Positions 39,468 to 48,675 of a DNA stretch of 64,000 nt are shown here, piece by piece. Every line of letters starts with the position of its first letter. Position 1 is the first letter of the stretch. This stretch comes from an uncultured Glaciecola sp. (GTDB taxonomy: Bacteria; Pseudomonadota; Gammaproteobacteria; Enterobacterales; Alteromonadaceae). The notes beneath the pieces are model-generated. The model was not told the origin of the DNA. It searched no databases and saw only the letters and a list, made by a program, of their open reading frames with translations. The position numbers and the translations under genes are program-made. Location: the NCBI GenBank assembly GCA_937125395.1, contig CAKZLI010000016.1, forward strand, positions 18,022 through 82,021, given 5' to 3'.

Positions 39468-40676
39468 ATGTCTCAAGATTCACCTCGTTACGATATCATT
39501 ATTTACGGTGCCACCTCGTTTGTGGGTCAAATAATGCTCGAATATCTCGCACAATACTCAGACGAACCGATAAAGTGGGCTATTGCCGGTCGTAACGAAC
39601 AAAAATTGATTACTGCAAAAGACGCCAACCAGTTAGCGCATATATCTCATATTATCGCGGATGCGGATGATGAGGCGGCGCTTCGTGCAATGTGCGCCCA
39701 AACCAAGGTCATTATTTCAACGGTCGGGCCTTATGCTTTGTATGGTGAAACGTTGGTTAAGGTCTGTGCTGAGACCGGGACTGATTATTGTGATTTGACA
39801 GGTGAACCACAGTGGATCAAAGCCATGTTAGATAAATATGAAGCAACGGCTAAAGCATCCGGCGCTCGCATTATAAATAGTGCTGGATTTGATTCAATTC
39901 CCTCTGACTTAGGTGTGTACGCTTTACAACAACATGCTATTGAAACCACCGGCAAACCCGCTTCTCAAATCAAAATGCGCGTTCGTAAACTTAAAGGTGG
40001 TGCCTCAGGCGGTACTATTGCGAGCATGCTGAATGTCGTCGAAGAAGCCGGCAACAATCCACAACTAAGAAAGCTACTAGTTAATCCTTATGTGTTGTGC
40101 CCAGATGGTCATACTTTTACACAGCGTCAAACAAATCATAAAAAAGCACAATATGAAGAAGATACTCAGATGTGGATCATGCCATTCATTATGGCTGCAA
40201 TTAATGAGCGCATTGTGCACCGGACCAATGGATTATTACACAACCAATACGGCGAACAGTTTTTATATGATGAAGCAATGTCAGCAAAAAAAGGCATTCA
40301 AGCTTGGGGAATGACCTTAGGATTAGGTGCGTTTATGCTAGGTGCGAGTTTCAAGCCTATTCGGAATTTATTAGCTAAGCACGTGTTACCTAAACCCGGT
40401 GAAGGTCCAAGTAAAGCAGAACAATTGAATGGTTCGTTTGATATGCGCTTTTATAGCACGTTGGACAATGGTAGTAAGGTCGTTGCACAAGTGACCGGTG
40501 ATCGCGATCCAGGTTATGGTTCAACCGCAAAAATGCTGACTCAAGCGGCTTTGTGTTTAAGCAAAGATGTACCTGATCTAGCTGGCGGGTTTTGGACCCC
40601 AGCTGCAGCACTAAACCAACCTTTGATGGATCGCTTAGCTCAGCATGCTGGGGTTAATGTCACCATAATGGATTAA
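39468..40676 (+). CDS. Saccharopine dehydrogenase-like oxidoreductase (trans-acting enoyl reductase type)
   Basis: The 402-residue protein starts with the Rossmann motif IIIYGATSFVGQIMLEY and has STVGPYALYG, YCDLTGEPQW and NSAGFDSIPSDLG, markers of the saccharopine dehydrogenase-like group that includes mycobacterial trans-acting enoyl reductases. In marine gammaproteobacteria it is a widespread orphan, and lysine metabolism is unlikely. AGGAAAG supplies a good ribosome-binding site. Its stop lies three bases from the stop of the convergent membrane protein gene. Confidence 0.87.
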   Translation: MSQDSPRYDIIIYGATSFVGQIMLEYLAQYSDEPIKWAIAGRNEQKLITAKDANQLAHISHIIADADDEAALRAMCAQTKVIISTVGPYALYGETLVKVCAETGTDYCDLTGEPQWIKAMLDKYEATAKASGARIINSAGFDSIPSDLGVYALQQHAIETTGKPASQIKMRVRKLKGGASGGTIASMLNVVEEAGNNPQLRKLLVNPYVLCPDGHTFTQRQTNHKKAQYEEDTQMWIMPFIMAAINERIVHRTNGLLHNQYGEQFLYDEAMSAKKGIQAWGMTLGLGAFMLGASFKPIRNLLAKHVLPKPGEGPSKAEQLNGSFDMRFYSTLDNGSKVVAQVTGDRDPGYGSTAKMLTQAALCLSKDVPDLAGGFWTPAAALNQPLMDRLAQHAGVNVTIMD

Positions 40677-40679
40677 CGA

Positions 40680-41192
40680 CTACGGCTTCGTGTGTTGTTT
40701 GTTATCAATGACAATATCAGCTTGTGAGCGCAGTTTTGGTTTATTTCGAATATTTGCAAAGACGTCTTTGTTCACATTGGGTGAGGTGCTAGCACCTTGC
40801 CCTTGATGGGTTTGTTTCTTACGTAAAGGTTGATTGGGCTGTTCAGGGTCTTGCACTTTTCGCTTGAAGGATAATATACGTTTTAAAACGGTATTATCTT
40901 CACCCGCCTCTGCTTTTTGCATTGCTTTTTTATTGTTTACCCATTTATTGGCATAAAAACACATAACAATTGCTGCGATGTAGACTAGATATTTAACCAC
41001 AAATGACCAACCAATCGAAACAGGTACCGAACCGTTACTTTGAGTTAATTGATATTGTGCCCACTGTAAATAATCATCATGAATTAATCCTACAACAAAT
41101 ACACTTGCAATGAGCACCAGCACAGAGATGATCATAAATTTGTAATTACGCCATAACGCAGCGGTGAGGATGATATTGATAAGTTTGTTCAT
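40680..41192 (-). CDS. Hypothetical protein with two membrane helices
   Basis: I do not recognise this 170-residue protein. It has two hydrophobic helices (about residues 20-38, MIISVLVLIASVFVVGLI, and 60-80, VVKYLVYIAAIVMCFY) and a basic, Gln/Pro-rich cytoplasmic tail of about 85 residues that looks disordered. The ATG at 41192 is two bases after the preceding gene and therefore probably translated with it; an in-frame ATG at 41210 lies inside that gene. It is the third gene of a minus-strand trio of unknown proteins. Confidence 0.65.
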   Translation of the reverse strand: MNKLINIILTAALWRNYKFMIISVLVLIASVFVVGLIHDDYLQWAQYQLTQSNGSVPVSIGWSFVVKYLVYIAAIVMCFYANKWVNNKKAMQKAEAGEDNTVLKRILSFKRKVQDPEQPNQPLRKKQTHQGQGASTSPNVNKDVFANIRNKPKLRSQADIVIDNKQHTKP

Positions 41193-41193
41193 A

Positions 41194-41421
41194 TTATCCA
41201 AACACTCCAATACCCAGTACCGCTAACACTGCCAGAATGCCTTTTTCTTTGATCGCAGAATAGATTTTACGTTCTTCTTCGGCGACAATAATCTCAAGCT
41301 CCTCTTCAGAGAAATCTTCTAAAGCTCGCTCACACAGCAATATACGCACTTGCGCATTTTCAATTGCCTTATCTCTGATGGCTTGATGGGTTTTTTCTTT
41401 GATTGTTACAAATGGATTCAC
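41194..41421 (-). CDS. Hypothetical small protein, helical with C-terminal hydrophobic segment
   Basis: The 75-residue product is mostly charged helix (rich in Glu around EDFSEEELEIIVAEEERK) followed by a hydrophobic end (GILAVLAVLGIGVFG), so it may be tail-anchored. It starts at GTG with AGGAATACACC upstream, a good spacing, and is followed immediately by the two-helix protein gene. No family recognised. Good ribosome-binding site and tight spacing support a real gene. Confidence 0.65.
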   Translation of the reverse strand: MNPFVTIKEKTHQAIRDKAIENAQVRILLCERALEDFSEEELEIIVAEEERKIYSAIKEKGILAVLAVLGIGVFG

Positions 41422-41450
41422 GGTGTATTCCTGTGTTGACTAACGTTAGT

Positions 41451-41702
41451 CTACACAAAAAAATCGAATCTCTCAGTAGTAGAATCATCATCTTCTTTGT
41501 TTTGGGGCTGATTATTTTGTTTCAAATTGTGTGTTTTTTGATGGATCACCTCATTTATAGGGTGATACGTCTCTTCGGCAAGATCAGGTTCATCTTCCCC
41601 TGATTTGCGCACAGATGTGTGCCGTTCGACTTTATTACGTAGATTTCGAGTATATAGTGAAGTCGAAGGGCGTGGTAAAAATGGCAACAGCGCATCACTC
41701 AT
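41451..41702 (-). CDS. Hypothetical small polar protein
   Basis: The 83-residue product is polar, rich in Asn, Gln, Asp and Glu in its second half, and appears disordered; an LPFLPRPSTSLYTRNLR segment near the start is the most ordered-looking part. GAGGGAG precedes the ATG at about eight bases. It lies 29 bases upstream of the 75-residue gene on the same strand and is likely the first gene of the trio. No family recognised. Confidence 0.55.
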   Translation of the reverse strand: MSDALLPFLPRPSTSLYTRNLRNKVERHTSVRKSGEDEPDLAEETYHPINEVIHQKTHNLKQNNQPQNKEDDDSTTERFDFFV

Positions 41703-41818
41703 TAATAATCTCCCTCAATAATAAAAAAGTGCCAATCAAGTAGCAGTACATAATCTATCTAAGACTCATATATTATATCGGCAAGCGTGAATAACTCTTT
41801 ATTTTGTATTTAAGAGCG

Positions 41819-41847
41819 TTGCATCTGCGGCTAATTTTAGCTAATAT
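41819..41847 (+). promoter_or_regulatory. Promoter of the his operon
   Basis: TTGCAT (41819-41824) and TAATAT (41842-41847) are separated by exactly 17 bases and precede the his leader peptide by about 30 bases. Transcription would start near 41854. Confidence 0.7.
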
Positions 41848-41876
41848 CGACAGACTTAATTAATACACAGAATCTA

Positions 41877-41921
41877 ATGAATTTTATTTACGCAAACCAT
41901 CATCATCATATTAGTGCATAA
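41877..41921 (+). CDS. hisL: his operon leader peptide
   Basis: A 14-codon frame encodes MNFIYANHHHHISA, with four consecutive histidine codons (41898-41909). It is placed between the his promoter and a three-part attenuator. Ribosome stalling at these codons when charged tRNA-His is scarce would free the antiterminator, as in enteric his operons, which have seven His codons. The start has only a weak Shine-Dalgarno sequence. Confidence 0.88.
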   Translation: MNFIYANHHHHISA

Positions 41922-41936
41922 CCTTTCAGGTTGGTG

Positions 41937-42010
41937 CTGGAAGGGTGTGTTCCTTCCAGAGGCGTAGATTATTAAATTTAACCCCCGGAAGGCATCTTTC
42001 GGGGGTTTTT
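41937..42010 (+). terminator. his attenuator (pause, antiterminator and terminator hairpins)
   Basis: Segment A CTGGAAGG (41937-41944) pairs with B CCTTCCAG (41952-41959). Segment C begins CCCCCGGAAG (41982-41991) and pairs with D CTTTCGGGGG (41996-42005) around a GCAT tetraloop, followed by TTTTT, a strong terminator. B (CCTTCC) can instead pair with GGAAGG in C (41987-41992), giving an antiterminator. This is the classic mutually exclusive layout of amino-acid attenuation. Confidence 0.88.
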
Positions 42011-42068
42011 CGTTTTTAAGGTCATTATTCATAATCATTTTCAATTTTAACGCGAGAGGAAATATCGC

Positions 42069-42968
42069 ATGAGTGATACACGCAGGCTGCGCATTGCTAT
42101 TCAAAAATCAGGTCGTTTATCCGACGACAGCATCGCATTATTAAAAGCGATTGGCGTAAAATTACAGATCCGTGACCGTCTATTGATTGCTCACTCAACC
42201 AATGAACCGATTGATTTATTACGTGTGCGTGATGATGATATCCCAGGTCTTGTTATCGATGGTGTCGCTGATTTAGGTTTTATTGGCGAAAACGAACTTG
42301 AAGAAAAAATGCTTGAGCGTAAAGCGTCTGGCAAACCCAGTGATTTTGTTACCCTTCGTCGTCTTGATTACGGTGGTTGCCGTCTATCCCTTGCGATACC
42401 AAATGAAATGGATTATAGCGGCGTAGTGTCTTTGGAAGGTAAAAAAGTCGCGACCACTTATCCGTATTTATTAGAGCGTTTTTTCAAAGAAAAAGGCGTC
42501 AACGCCCAAGCGGTGATGTTAACCGGTTCGGTAGAGGTTGCTCCGCGCGCCGGCATTGCTGATGCCATCTGTGATTTAGTGTCAACCGGTGCAACGCTTG
42601 AAGCCAATGGTCTACAAGAAGCCGATGTGATTTTTGAATCTAAAGCGGTATTGATCCAAAAATCAGCAGGGCTCAGTGACGAAAAACAAGCCATGATCAA
42701 TCGCTTCTTACCGCGTATGGATGGCGTCATGCAAGCTAAAGAAAGCAAATACATCATGTTGCACGCGCCTAAAGCATACCTAGAACAAGTTAAAAGCTTA
42801 TTACCTGGTGCAGAAAACCCAACGGTGTTGCCGTTAGCTCAAAATGATGACACCGTCGCTATCCACGTGGTCAGTTCAGAAACGTTATTCTGGACGACGA
42901 TGGAAAAGCTAAAAGCTTTAGGTTGTAGCAGTATCTTAGTGATGCCAATTGAAAAAATGATGGGTTAA
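42069..42968 (+). CDS. hisG: ATP phosphoribosyltransferase HisG, long form
   Basis: HisG catalyses the first, committed step of histidine synthesis, joining ATP and PRPP. The 299-residue protein is the long form with a C-terminal ACT-like domain for feedback inhibition by histidine; [13 protein letters not shown] opens the catalytic domain and [12 protein letters not shown] and [18 protein letters not shown] are conserved. AGAGGAAA precedes the ATG. It is the first structural gene after the attenuator. Confidence 0.97.
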   Translation: MSDTRRLRIAIQKSGRLSDDSIALLKAIGVKLQIRDRLLIAHSTNEPIDLLRVRDDDIPGLVIDGVADLGFIGENELEEKMLERKASGKPSDFVTLRRLDYGGCRLSLAIPNEMDYSGVVSLEGKKVATTYPYLLERFFKEKGVNAQAVMLTGSVEVAPRAGIADAICDLVSTGATLEANGLQEADVIFESKAVLIQKSAGLSDEKQAMINRFLPRMDGVMQAKESKYIMLHAPKAYLEQVKSLLPGAENPTVLPLAQNDDTVAIHVVSSETLFWTTMEKLKALGCSSILVMPIEKMMG

Positions 42969-42980
42969 GAGGCACAACAC

Positions 42981-44306
42981 ATGCTCATACAATGGTCCAC
43001 ACTGAACAATGAACAACAAGTGCACAGTTTGGCGCGCCCTGCGCAAACCAACAACCCACAGTTGTCAGAACAAGTCACTGATATTATTGGTCGCATCAAT
43101 ACCAATGGTGACGCAGCATTATTAGATTATACCGCTCGCTTTGATGGAATTAATTTAACTCAAGTTGCGTTAACACAAGCAAATAAAGCTAGCTCTCTTG
43201 CCTTGCTTGATCCTGCGGTGAAAGCCTCTATTGATGTGGCATATCGTAATATCAAGGCATTTCATCAGGCGCAAATGCCTAATGATGTTGAACTAGAGAC
43301 TCAGCCCGGTGTGGTCTGTGAACTCAAGCATGTGGCATTAGATGCCGTGGGTCTGTATATCCCAGGTGGCAGTGCGCCATTACCCTCAACCGTATTAATG
43401 CTCGGTACGACTGCGCAAGTCGCTGGCTGTCCTCGTAAGGTCTTAGTCAGCCCGCCCAATGCACAGCAATCACTTGCGCCAGAAATTTTATATGCTGCGA
43501 GCTTATGTGGTATTGATGAGATTTATTTGTGTGGCGGCGCTCAGGCCATTGCGGCATTAGCACTGGGAACTGAGAGTATTGCCAAAGTCGATAAAATATT
43601 TGGTCCTGGTAATAGCTATGTCACCGAAGCGAAACAACAAGTCGTTATGCTGCCTGGTGGCCCCGCAATCGATATGCCAGCTGGACCATCTGAGGTATTA
43701 GTCTTAGCAGATGCTGACGCAGATGCCGATTTTGTTGCGTCTGATTTACTATCCCAGGCCGAGCATGGCAAAGATTCACAAGCAATTTTAGTGACTGAAT
43801 CGCTGAGCCTAGCACAAGCGGTACAATCTGCTGTGGCCGAGCAATTAACCCAATTATCGCGTAAAGAAATTGCTGAGCATGCGATGCAATATGCGCGTTA
43901 TATTGTGTTTGATTCAATTGATGAAGCGATTACGGTGAGTAATCAATATGCGCCGGAGCATTTAATTGTGCAAGTCGCAGATACCGATGCCGCCCTAGCC
44001 AAGCTGAAATATGCCGGTTCTATTTTTGTTGGGGCATATTCGCCCGAATCAGCCGGTGATTATGCCAGCGGTACTAACCATGTATTACCGACTTATGGGT
44101 ATTCACGTAATTATTCCAGCTTAGGGTTAATAGACTTTATGCGTCGTTATACGGTGCAAACCTTATCTGCACAAGGCTTACAGGATCTAGGGCCAGATAT
44201 TATTCGTATCGCAGATGCAGAAGGCTTGGATGCGCATGCTAATGCTGTCGCGATCCGCCTCGCAAAACTGGCCAAAAATAACAAACTTGCTGGAACACCG
44301 ATATGA
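42981..44306 (+). CDS. hisD: Histidinol dehydrogenase HisD
   Basis: HisD oxidises histidinol to histidine in two NAD+-dependent steps. The 441-residue product has YIPGGSAPLPSTVLM, KIFGPGNSYVTEAKQ, and DMPAGPSEVLVLAD, and zinc-binding Gln/His residues around SDLLSQAEHGKDSQ. The spacing from hisG is 12 bases with AAGAGG as ribosome-binding site, and the stop overlaps the hisC start (ATGA). Confidence 0.97.
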   Translation: MLIQWSTLNNEQQVHSLARPAQTNNPQLSEQVTDIIGRINTNGDAALLDYTARFDGINLTQVALTQANKASSLALLDPAVKASIDVAYRNIKAFHQAQMPNDVELETQPGVVCELKHVALDAVGLYIPGGSAPLPSTVLMLGTTAQVAGCPRKVLVSPPNAQQSLAPEILYAASLCGIDEIYLCGGAQAIAALALGTESIAKVDKIFGPGNSYVTEAKQQVVMLPGGPAIDMPAGPSEVLVLADADADADFVASDLLSQAEHGKDSQAILVTESLSLAQAVQSAVAEQLTQLSRKEIAEHAMQYARYIVFDSIDEAITVSNQYAPEHLIVQVADTDAALAKLKYAGSIFVGAYSPESAGDYASGTNHVLPTYGYSRNYSSLGLIDFMRRYTVQTLSAQGLQDLGPDIIRIADAEGLDAHANAVAIRLAKLAKNNKLAGTPI

Positions 44307-45439
44307 GCATAACGTCATTTATTGCTAACAACATCGCTAAGCACGTAAAAGATTTAGTGCCTTATGCGTCTGCACGTCGATTGTTTGCAGCATCTGCGCA
44401 AACTGGCTCAGAAGACGACCATTCTGTTCCTATTTGGCTCAATGCCAATGAGGCGCCGACTAGCACTCAATACGAGTTAGATACCTCATTATATAACCGC
44501 TATCCGGATTGTCAGCCTGATGCAGTTATCAATGCGTATGCACAATATGCCGGCGTTAACAAAGACCAAGTATTAGTGTCACGCGGCGCAGATGAAGGTA
44601 TTGAACTATTGATCCGCGCATTTTGTGATCCAGTTACCGATAGTGTTCTTATCTGTCCTCCGACTTATGGTATGTATGCTATCAGTGCGCGTACCTGTAA
44701 TGTCGGTGTCAAAAGTGTCCCTTTGATTAATAATGACTTAGGCGATTTTCAGCTCGATGTTGCTAATATGACTGCTGCCAGTGCCAATGTAAAATTGGTA
44801 TTCATCTGCGCACCCAATAATCCAACGGGCACGTTGCCATCGCGCTCAGATATTGAAGCGATTATTCAACATTATGCACAGACAGCCTTAGTGGTCATTG
44901 ATGAAGCCTACATCGAATTTACTGATGAGCCGCATTTATCCTTATTAGCCCAATATCCCAATGTCGTCGTATTACGCACGTTATCCAAAGCTTTTGCTTT
45001 AGCTGGTTTACGTTGTGGTTTTACGTTAGCACAACCCGATATTATCCATGAACTGCTCAAAGTCATTGCCCCCTACCCACTCTCAGCGCCCGTTGCAGAT
45101 ATTGCTGCACAAGCTTTATCAGCAGAAGGGTTAAAACGGATGCATGAGCAAGTGGCCACTATTTTACACGAACAAGTCGCACTAGTTGATGACCTTGCGA
45201 ATATTGGAGATATTGAGTTAGTCGGTGCACAAACCGGTAATTTCATCTTATTCCGTACGATACACAAAGATGCACTCATGCAATTTTTAGTACATCACAA
45301 GGTCTTTATCCGGGACCAATCCAAACAACAACAATTGCAAAACTGTTTACGCATTAGTACTGGTAATGCCGCTGAAAATGCGCGTTTATTAGAACTCATT
45401 ACCCAGTTTTATCAAATTCAGGAAGCAACCGCATTATGA
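44303..45439 (+). CDS. hisC: Histidinol-phosphate aminotransferase HisC
   Basis: HisC is the PLP enzyme forming histidinol phosphate from imidazole acetol phosphate. The 378-residue protein has [28 protein letters not shown], and the PLP lysine in [12 protein letters not shown] near residue 228. It is translationally coupled to both neighbours through four-base overlaps. Confidence 0.96.
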   Translation: MSITSFIANNIAKHVKDLVPYASARRLFAASAQTGSEDDHSVPIWLNANEAPTSTQYELDTSLYNRYPDCQPDAVINAYAQYAGVNKDQVLVSRGADEGIELLIRAFCDPVTDSVLICPPTYGMYAISARTCNVGVKSVPLINNDLGDFQLDVANMTAASANVKLVFICAPNNPTGTLPSRSDIEAIIQHYAQTALVVIDEAYIEFTDEPHLSLLAQYPNVVVLRTLSKAFALAGLRCGFTLAQPDIIHELLKVIAPYPLSAPVADIAAQALSAEGLKRMHEQVATILHEQVALVDDLANIGDIELVGAQTGNFILFRTIHKDALMQFLVHHKVFIRDQSKQQQLQNCLRISTGNAAENARLLELITQFYQIQEATAL

Positions 45440-46518
45440 GCAACTCACCCTTAGCACAACCAATTTTATTTATTGACCGTGATGGCACATTGGTTGAAGA
45501 GCCCCCCGTAGATAAACAACTCGACACATTAGCTAAACTCGTGTTTGAGCCGAATGTCATTCCTGTTTTATTGCGCTTACAAGCTGCAGGGTTTCGTTTG
45601 GTGATGGTGTCTAACCAGGATGGGTTGGGAACAGATAGTTTCCCGCAAGCAGATTTTGATTTACCGCATAATGCTATGATGAATATTTTTGCCACGCAAG
45701 GGGTTACATTTGATGATGTGTTGATTTGCCCACATTTCCCTGAAGACAACTGCACCTGCCGCAAACCTCATCTAGGGTTGGTCAAAGACTACCTACAAAA
45801 AGGTCGTATTGATTTTACGCGCTCGTATGTCATAGGTGATCGTATTACCGATGTACAATTAGCAGAGAATATGGGAATTAAGAGTTTTCAATATAACCCA
45901 CAGACGCTCAATTGGAATGATATTGAACGTGCGTTGTTATTCAATGAACGCATCGCGACTGTTGAGCGCAATACGTCGGAAACCAACATCTTAGTCGAAG
46001 TCAATCTCGACCAACAACGTCCATCTGAGATCAGTACTGGGATTGGCTTTTTTGACCATATGCTCGATCAGATAGCCACACATGGTGGGATTTATCTCAA
46101 AGTCCAAGTGCAAGGCGACTTGCACATTGATGACCATCATACCGTTGAAGATACCGCATTGGCGTTAGGTGCATGTTTAAAACAAGCGATAGGCAACAAA
46201 CGCGGCATTGGTCGTTATGGATTTGCTTTACCGATGGATGAATGCCGAGCAGAATGTCTCATGGACATTTCTAATCGCCCAATATTAAAATTTGATGCCA
46301 ACTTTACTGAAGCAAAAGTTGGCGAACTGGCAACGCAAATGGTCGAACACTTTTTCTTTTCTTTGGCGCAAAGTTTAGGGTTGTCATTACACCTGTCGGT
46401 GTCAGATGGAAATGCACATCACCAAGTAGAAGGCATATTCAAAGCCTTTTCACGTGCATTTAGAATGGCTATCAAGAAAGATGGTGATGCCTTACCTAGT
46501 TCAAAAGGAGCCTTGTAA
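45436..46518 (+). CDS. hisB: Bifunctional histidinol-phosphatase/imidazoleglycerol-phosphate dehydratase HisB
   Basis: The 360-residue fused enzyme has an N-terminal HAD phosphatase (FIDRDGT at about residues 12-18; zinc site [14 protein letters not shown] near residue 97) and a C-terminal dehydratase ([30 protein letters not shown], and the mirrored [16 protein letters not shown]). It carries steps six and eight of the pathway. The hisH start overlaps its stop by one base. Confidence 0.97.
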   Translation: MSNSPLAQPILFIDRDGTLVEEPPVDKQLDTLAKLVFEPNVIPVLLRLQAAGFRLVMVSNQDGLGTDSFPQADFDLPHNAMMNIFATQGVTFDDVLICPHFPEDNCTCRKPHLGLVKDYLQKGRIDFTRSYVIGDRITDVQLAENMGIKSFQYNPQTLNWNDIERALLFNERIATVERNTSETNILVEVNLDQQRPSEISTGIGFFDHMLDQIATHGGIYLKVQVQGDLHIDDHHTVEDTALALGACLKQAIGNKRGIGRYGFALPMDECRAECLMDISNRPILKFDANFTEAKVGELATQMVEHFFFSLAQSLGLSLHLSVSDGNAHHQVEGIFKAFSRAFRMAIKKDGDALPSSKGAL

Positions 46519-47174
46519 TGACAGCATGCTCTTCGACGGCAGGCTCTTCGGTGGCCAAAAAACAAAACATTGTCATTATTGATACGGGCTGCGCCAATAT
46601 TTCTTCGGTTAAGTTTGCATTAGAACGCTTACATGTCGCCGTCACCGTATCGGATGATCCCGCGTTGATAAACGCCTCTGACAAAGCCTTTTTGCCCGGT
46701 GTCGGTTCGGCGCAAAACGCAATCGCTTCCATCGCAAACAAAGGCTTAATTGAGACGATTCAAGGCTTAACTCAGCCGGTATTAGGCGTATGCTTAGGCA
46801 TGCAATTAATGACGACAATGTCCCAAGAAAGTGGCTTGCATAGCGATGATAGCGTGTCGTGTTTAAATCTTATCCCTGGTACAGTTGAGCGCATGCAAGT
46901 AGGTGATTTACGTCTGCCACACATGGGTTGGAATACCGTTAATCCGGTTAACCCGGCTAATAATCCATTGTTTAAAGGGATTGGTAATGGAACGTATTTT
47001 TACTTTGTACATGGTTACGCTGTGCCAGTATATGAGCACACGTTAGCAGCCTGTGAATATGGGTCGGCGTTTAGCGCGGCTATTCATAAAGATAATTTCT
47101 ATGGCGTGCAGTTCCATCCAGAACGCAGCGGGGATGCTGGGGCGCATTTATTGGAGAACTTTGTTAATCTTTGA
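46518..47174 (+). CDS. hisH: Imidazole glycerol phosphate synthase glutaminase HisH
   Basis: HisH supplies ammonia to HisF. The 218-residue product has the class I glutaminase nucleophile in GVCLGMQ near residue 93 and the catalytic His in QFHPERSG near residue 195. The N-terminus has about 15 extra residues before IVIIDTGCANISS. In most gammaproteobacteria hisA follows directly; here the cluster is broken by a toxin-antitoxin pair and a methyltransferase. A 9-base inverted repeat (47248-47280) follows. Confidence 0.96.
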   Translation: MTACSSTAGSSVAKKQNIVIIDTGCANISSVKFALERLHVAVTVSDDPALINASDKAFLPGVGSAQNAIASIANKGLIETIQGLTQPVLGVCLGMQLMTTMSQESGLHSDDSVSCLNLIPGTVERMQVGDLRLPHMGWNTVNPVNPANNPLFKGIGNGTYFYFVHGYAVPVYEHTLAACEYGSAFSAAIHKDNFYGVQFHPERSGDAGAHLLENFVNL

Positions 47175-47247
47175 GTCTACTTCTACCCTGAGATGATTAT
47201 TAGAGATTGTAGTTATAAGACAAATACTCCTTTTGCAGTAAAAGTCG

Positions 47248-47280
47248 CTAAAACAACCCCAAGCTATAAAATTGTTTTAG
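47248..47280 (+). repeat. Inverted repeat after hisH
   Basis: CTAAAACAA (47248-47256) and TTGTTTTAG (47272-47280) form a perfect 9-base stem with a 15-base loop. There is no T run, so it is at best a weak terminator; it may belong to the control region of the following toxin-antitoxin genes. Confidence 0.45.
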
Positions 47281-47284
47281 AAAT

Positions 47285-47312
47285 ATTGCTACATTTGTAG
47301 CGGATTGCTACA
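47285..47312 (+). promoter_or_regulatory. Candidate operator of the toxin-antitoxin operon
   Basis: ATTGCTACA occurs twice (47285-47293 and 47304-47312), and the first copy is followed by its inverted partner TGTAGC (47296-47301). It lies 27 bases before the antitoxin start, where antitoxins usually bind to repress their own operon. Confidence 0.55.
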
Positions 47313-47338
47313 ATTAACATAAAATAAAGGGGAATAAT

Positions 47339-47560
47339 ATGGCAACTGCAAGCATAAGATTAGATGAAGCATTGGTAGAAAAAGCCACAATAATGGGTAA
47401 AGCACTTAATCGAACAACACCCAAACAAATCGAACATTGGGCCAAAATAGGTGAAATGATGGAAGATAATCCTGAATTGCCCTATGAATTTGTGAAACAA
47501 GCGATTATCGCTAAAGCAGAGAAAGAAGCAGGAAAACTTGAGGAATACAGTTTTGGCTGA
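47339..47560 (+). CDS. ParD-like antitoxin
   Basis: The 73-residue product matches the ParD-like antitoxin family: MATASIRLDEALVEKATIMGK is the start of a ribbon-helix-helix DNA-binding domain (ASIRLDEALVEKA), followed by a toxin-binding tail with MEDNPELPYEFV. It should neutralise the toxin encoded next and repress the operon via the repeats upstream. AAGGGGAA precedes the ATG. It overlaps the toxin gene by eight bases. Confidence 0.8.
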   Translation: MATASIRLDEALVEKATIMGKALNRTTPKQIEHWAKIGEMMEDNPELPYEFVKQAIIAKAEKEAGKLEEYSFG

Positions 47561-47846
47561 AATTTCTAAGGTTTTACAAACGACAAGTTTCAAGAAATCT
47601 GCGAAAAAATTGCACAAAAACCAAAAATTAGAGCTTGATAAAGCCGTTAAAGCCCTAGTTGAAAACCCTCTTTTGGGAGAGCAAAAAAAGGGCGACCTTT
47701 CTTTTATGCGAGTATACAAATTCAAAATGATTAAACAGCTAACTTTGATAGGATATAGCTATGCAGATGGCTCAGTAGTCTTAGAGTTATTAACTTTAGG
47801 GTCTCATGAAAATTTCTACCGCGACGTGAAAAAGATTAAATTCTAG
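47553..47846 (+). CDS. RelE/ParE-type toxin
   Basis: The 97-residue product belongs to the RelE/ParE superfamily: SFKKSAKKLHKNQKLELD is the helical start, LLGEQKKGDLSFMRVYKF the strand region, and SHENFYRDVKK the end that carries residues used by mRNA-cleaving RelE relatives. Translation probably begins at TTG 47553, since GAGGAA inside the antitoxin gene lies seven bases upstream; an in-frame TTG at 47538 is less well placed. Whether it cleaves mRNA or blocks gyrase is not decided by sequence. Its stop overlaps the stop of the opposite-strand gene. Confidence 0.78.
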   Translation: MAEISKVLQTTSFKKSAKKLHKNQKLELDKAVKALVENPLLGEQKKGDLSFMRVYKFKMIKQLTLIGYSYADGSVVLELLTLGSHENFYRDVKKIKF

Positions 47847-48559
47847 TATGTACCCATACTCAACAAAATATTCGAATGACTCGGATCTGCCAATAAACAC
47901 TCACAATTTGTAAAGCCGGCATCACTCGCCATACTTTCAAGTTTAGTGCGCGTGCTTGGATAATCACTACTGCGTACATGCGTGTTTAATAATTCAATTT
48001 CATGCTCGTCCAAAGCATGCCAATGGGTAAAAGTCGGCGCTAAGTATCTATCTAAATAAGATGCACGAGACTCCCCTTCTTGCTGATAAACATCGATCAG
48101 ATAAAACCGCCCTTGGGGTTTGAGTAAATGCTTGATCTTGGCAAATAAAGACGCTTTAATTTTATCTTCTACATGATGCAAGGCAAATCCTGAAAAAATC
48201 ACATCGAACTGACCCGAACGTTCTTGGGTTAATTGCTCAATCGCCGTAACAAAATCATCATTCATCAACGTCACAGCACAGTTTAATGTCCCCACATTTT
48301 TAGGCACTAATTGCAAAGCTTCTTTTGATAAGTCGATACCCGTGTAGGATTGCAGGCTTGAAGTCTGTAAAAATGCCGCTAAGGTCTGTGCATCACCACA
48401 TCCTATATCAAGCAGGTCTAGCTTTTGGTTTGCAAAATTGGCTAACAGCGACGCTTCAAGCAGTCCAAAAACAGCTTGATGCCCCATGTAATCATGTTGA
48501 AGTATCTTTTGGTAAATAGTCCAGTGTTGATTAAATATATGATTGTAATCGCTGCTCAT
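47843..48559 (-). CDS. Class I SAM-dependent methyltransferase
   Basis: The 238-residue protein has the SAM-binding motif LLDIGCGDAQTLAAFL near residue 49, the motif II Asp in YTGIDLSKEAL, and FDVIFSGFALHHVEDK, typical of small-molecule or lipid class I methyltransferases. Substrate unknown. It lies inside the split his cluster on the opposite strand, sharing three bases (CTAG) with the toxin stop and diverging from hisA. Confidence 0.85.
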   Translation of the reverse strand: MSSDYNHIFNQHWTIYQKILQHDYMGHQAVFGLLEASLLANFANQKLDLLDIGCGDAQTLAAFLQTSSLQSYTGIDLSKEALQLVPKNVGTLNCAVTLMNDDFVTAIEQLTQERSGQFDVIFSGFALHHVEDKIKASLFAKIKHLLKPQGRFYLIDVYQQEGESRASYLDRYLAPTFTHWHALDEHEIELLNTHVRSSDYPSTRTKLESMASDAGFTNCECLLADPSHSNILLSMGTY

Positions 48560-48669
48560 AATCTACTAATGCTATTGATGAAGAATTAATATAATCATAC
48601 GATAGCATTCTCAAGCAATCTACATTTTTATAGACGTAAGGTAGTAATGATTTCAAGCCAACTTTGACG

Positions 48670-48675
48670 TATAAT
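48670..48675 (+). promoter_or_regulatory. Possible -10 element for hisA
   Basis: A consensus TATAAT lies 36 bases before the hisA start in the gap after the methyltransferase start. No convincing -35 element sits 17 bases upstream, so this is only a partial promoter call; a promoter here is expected because the his operon is interrupted. Confidence 0.4.
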
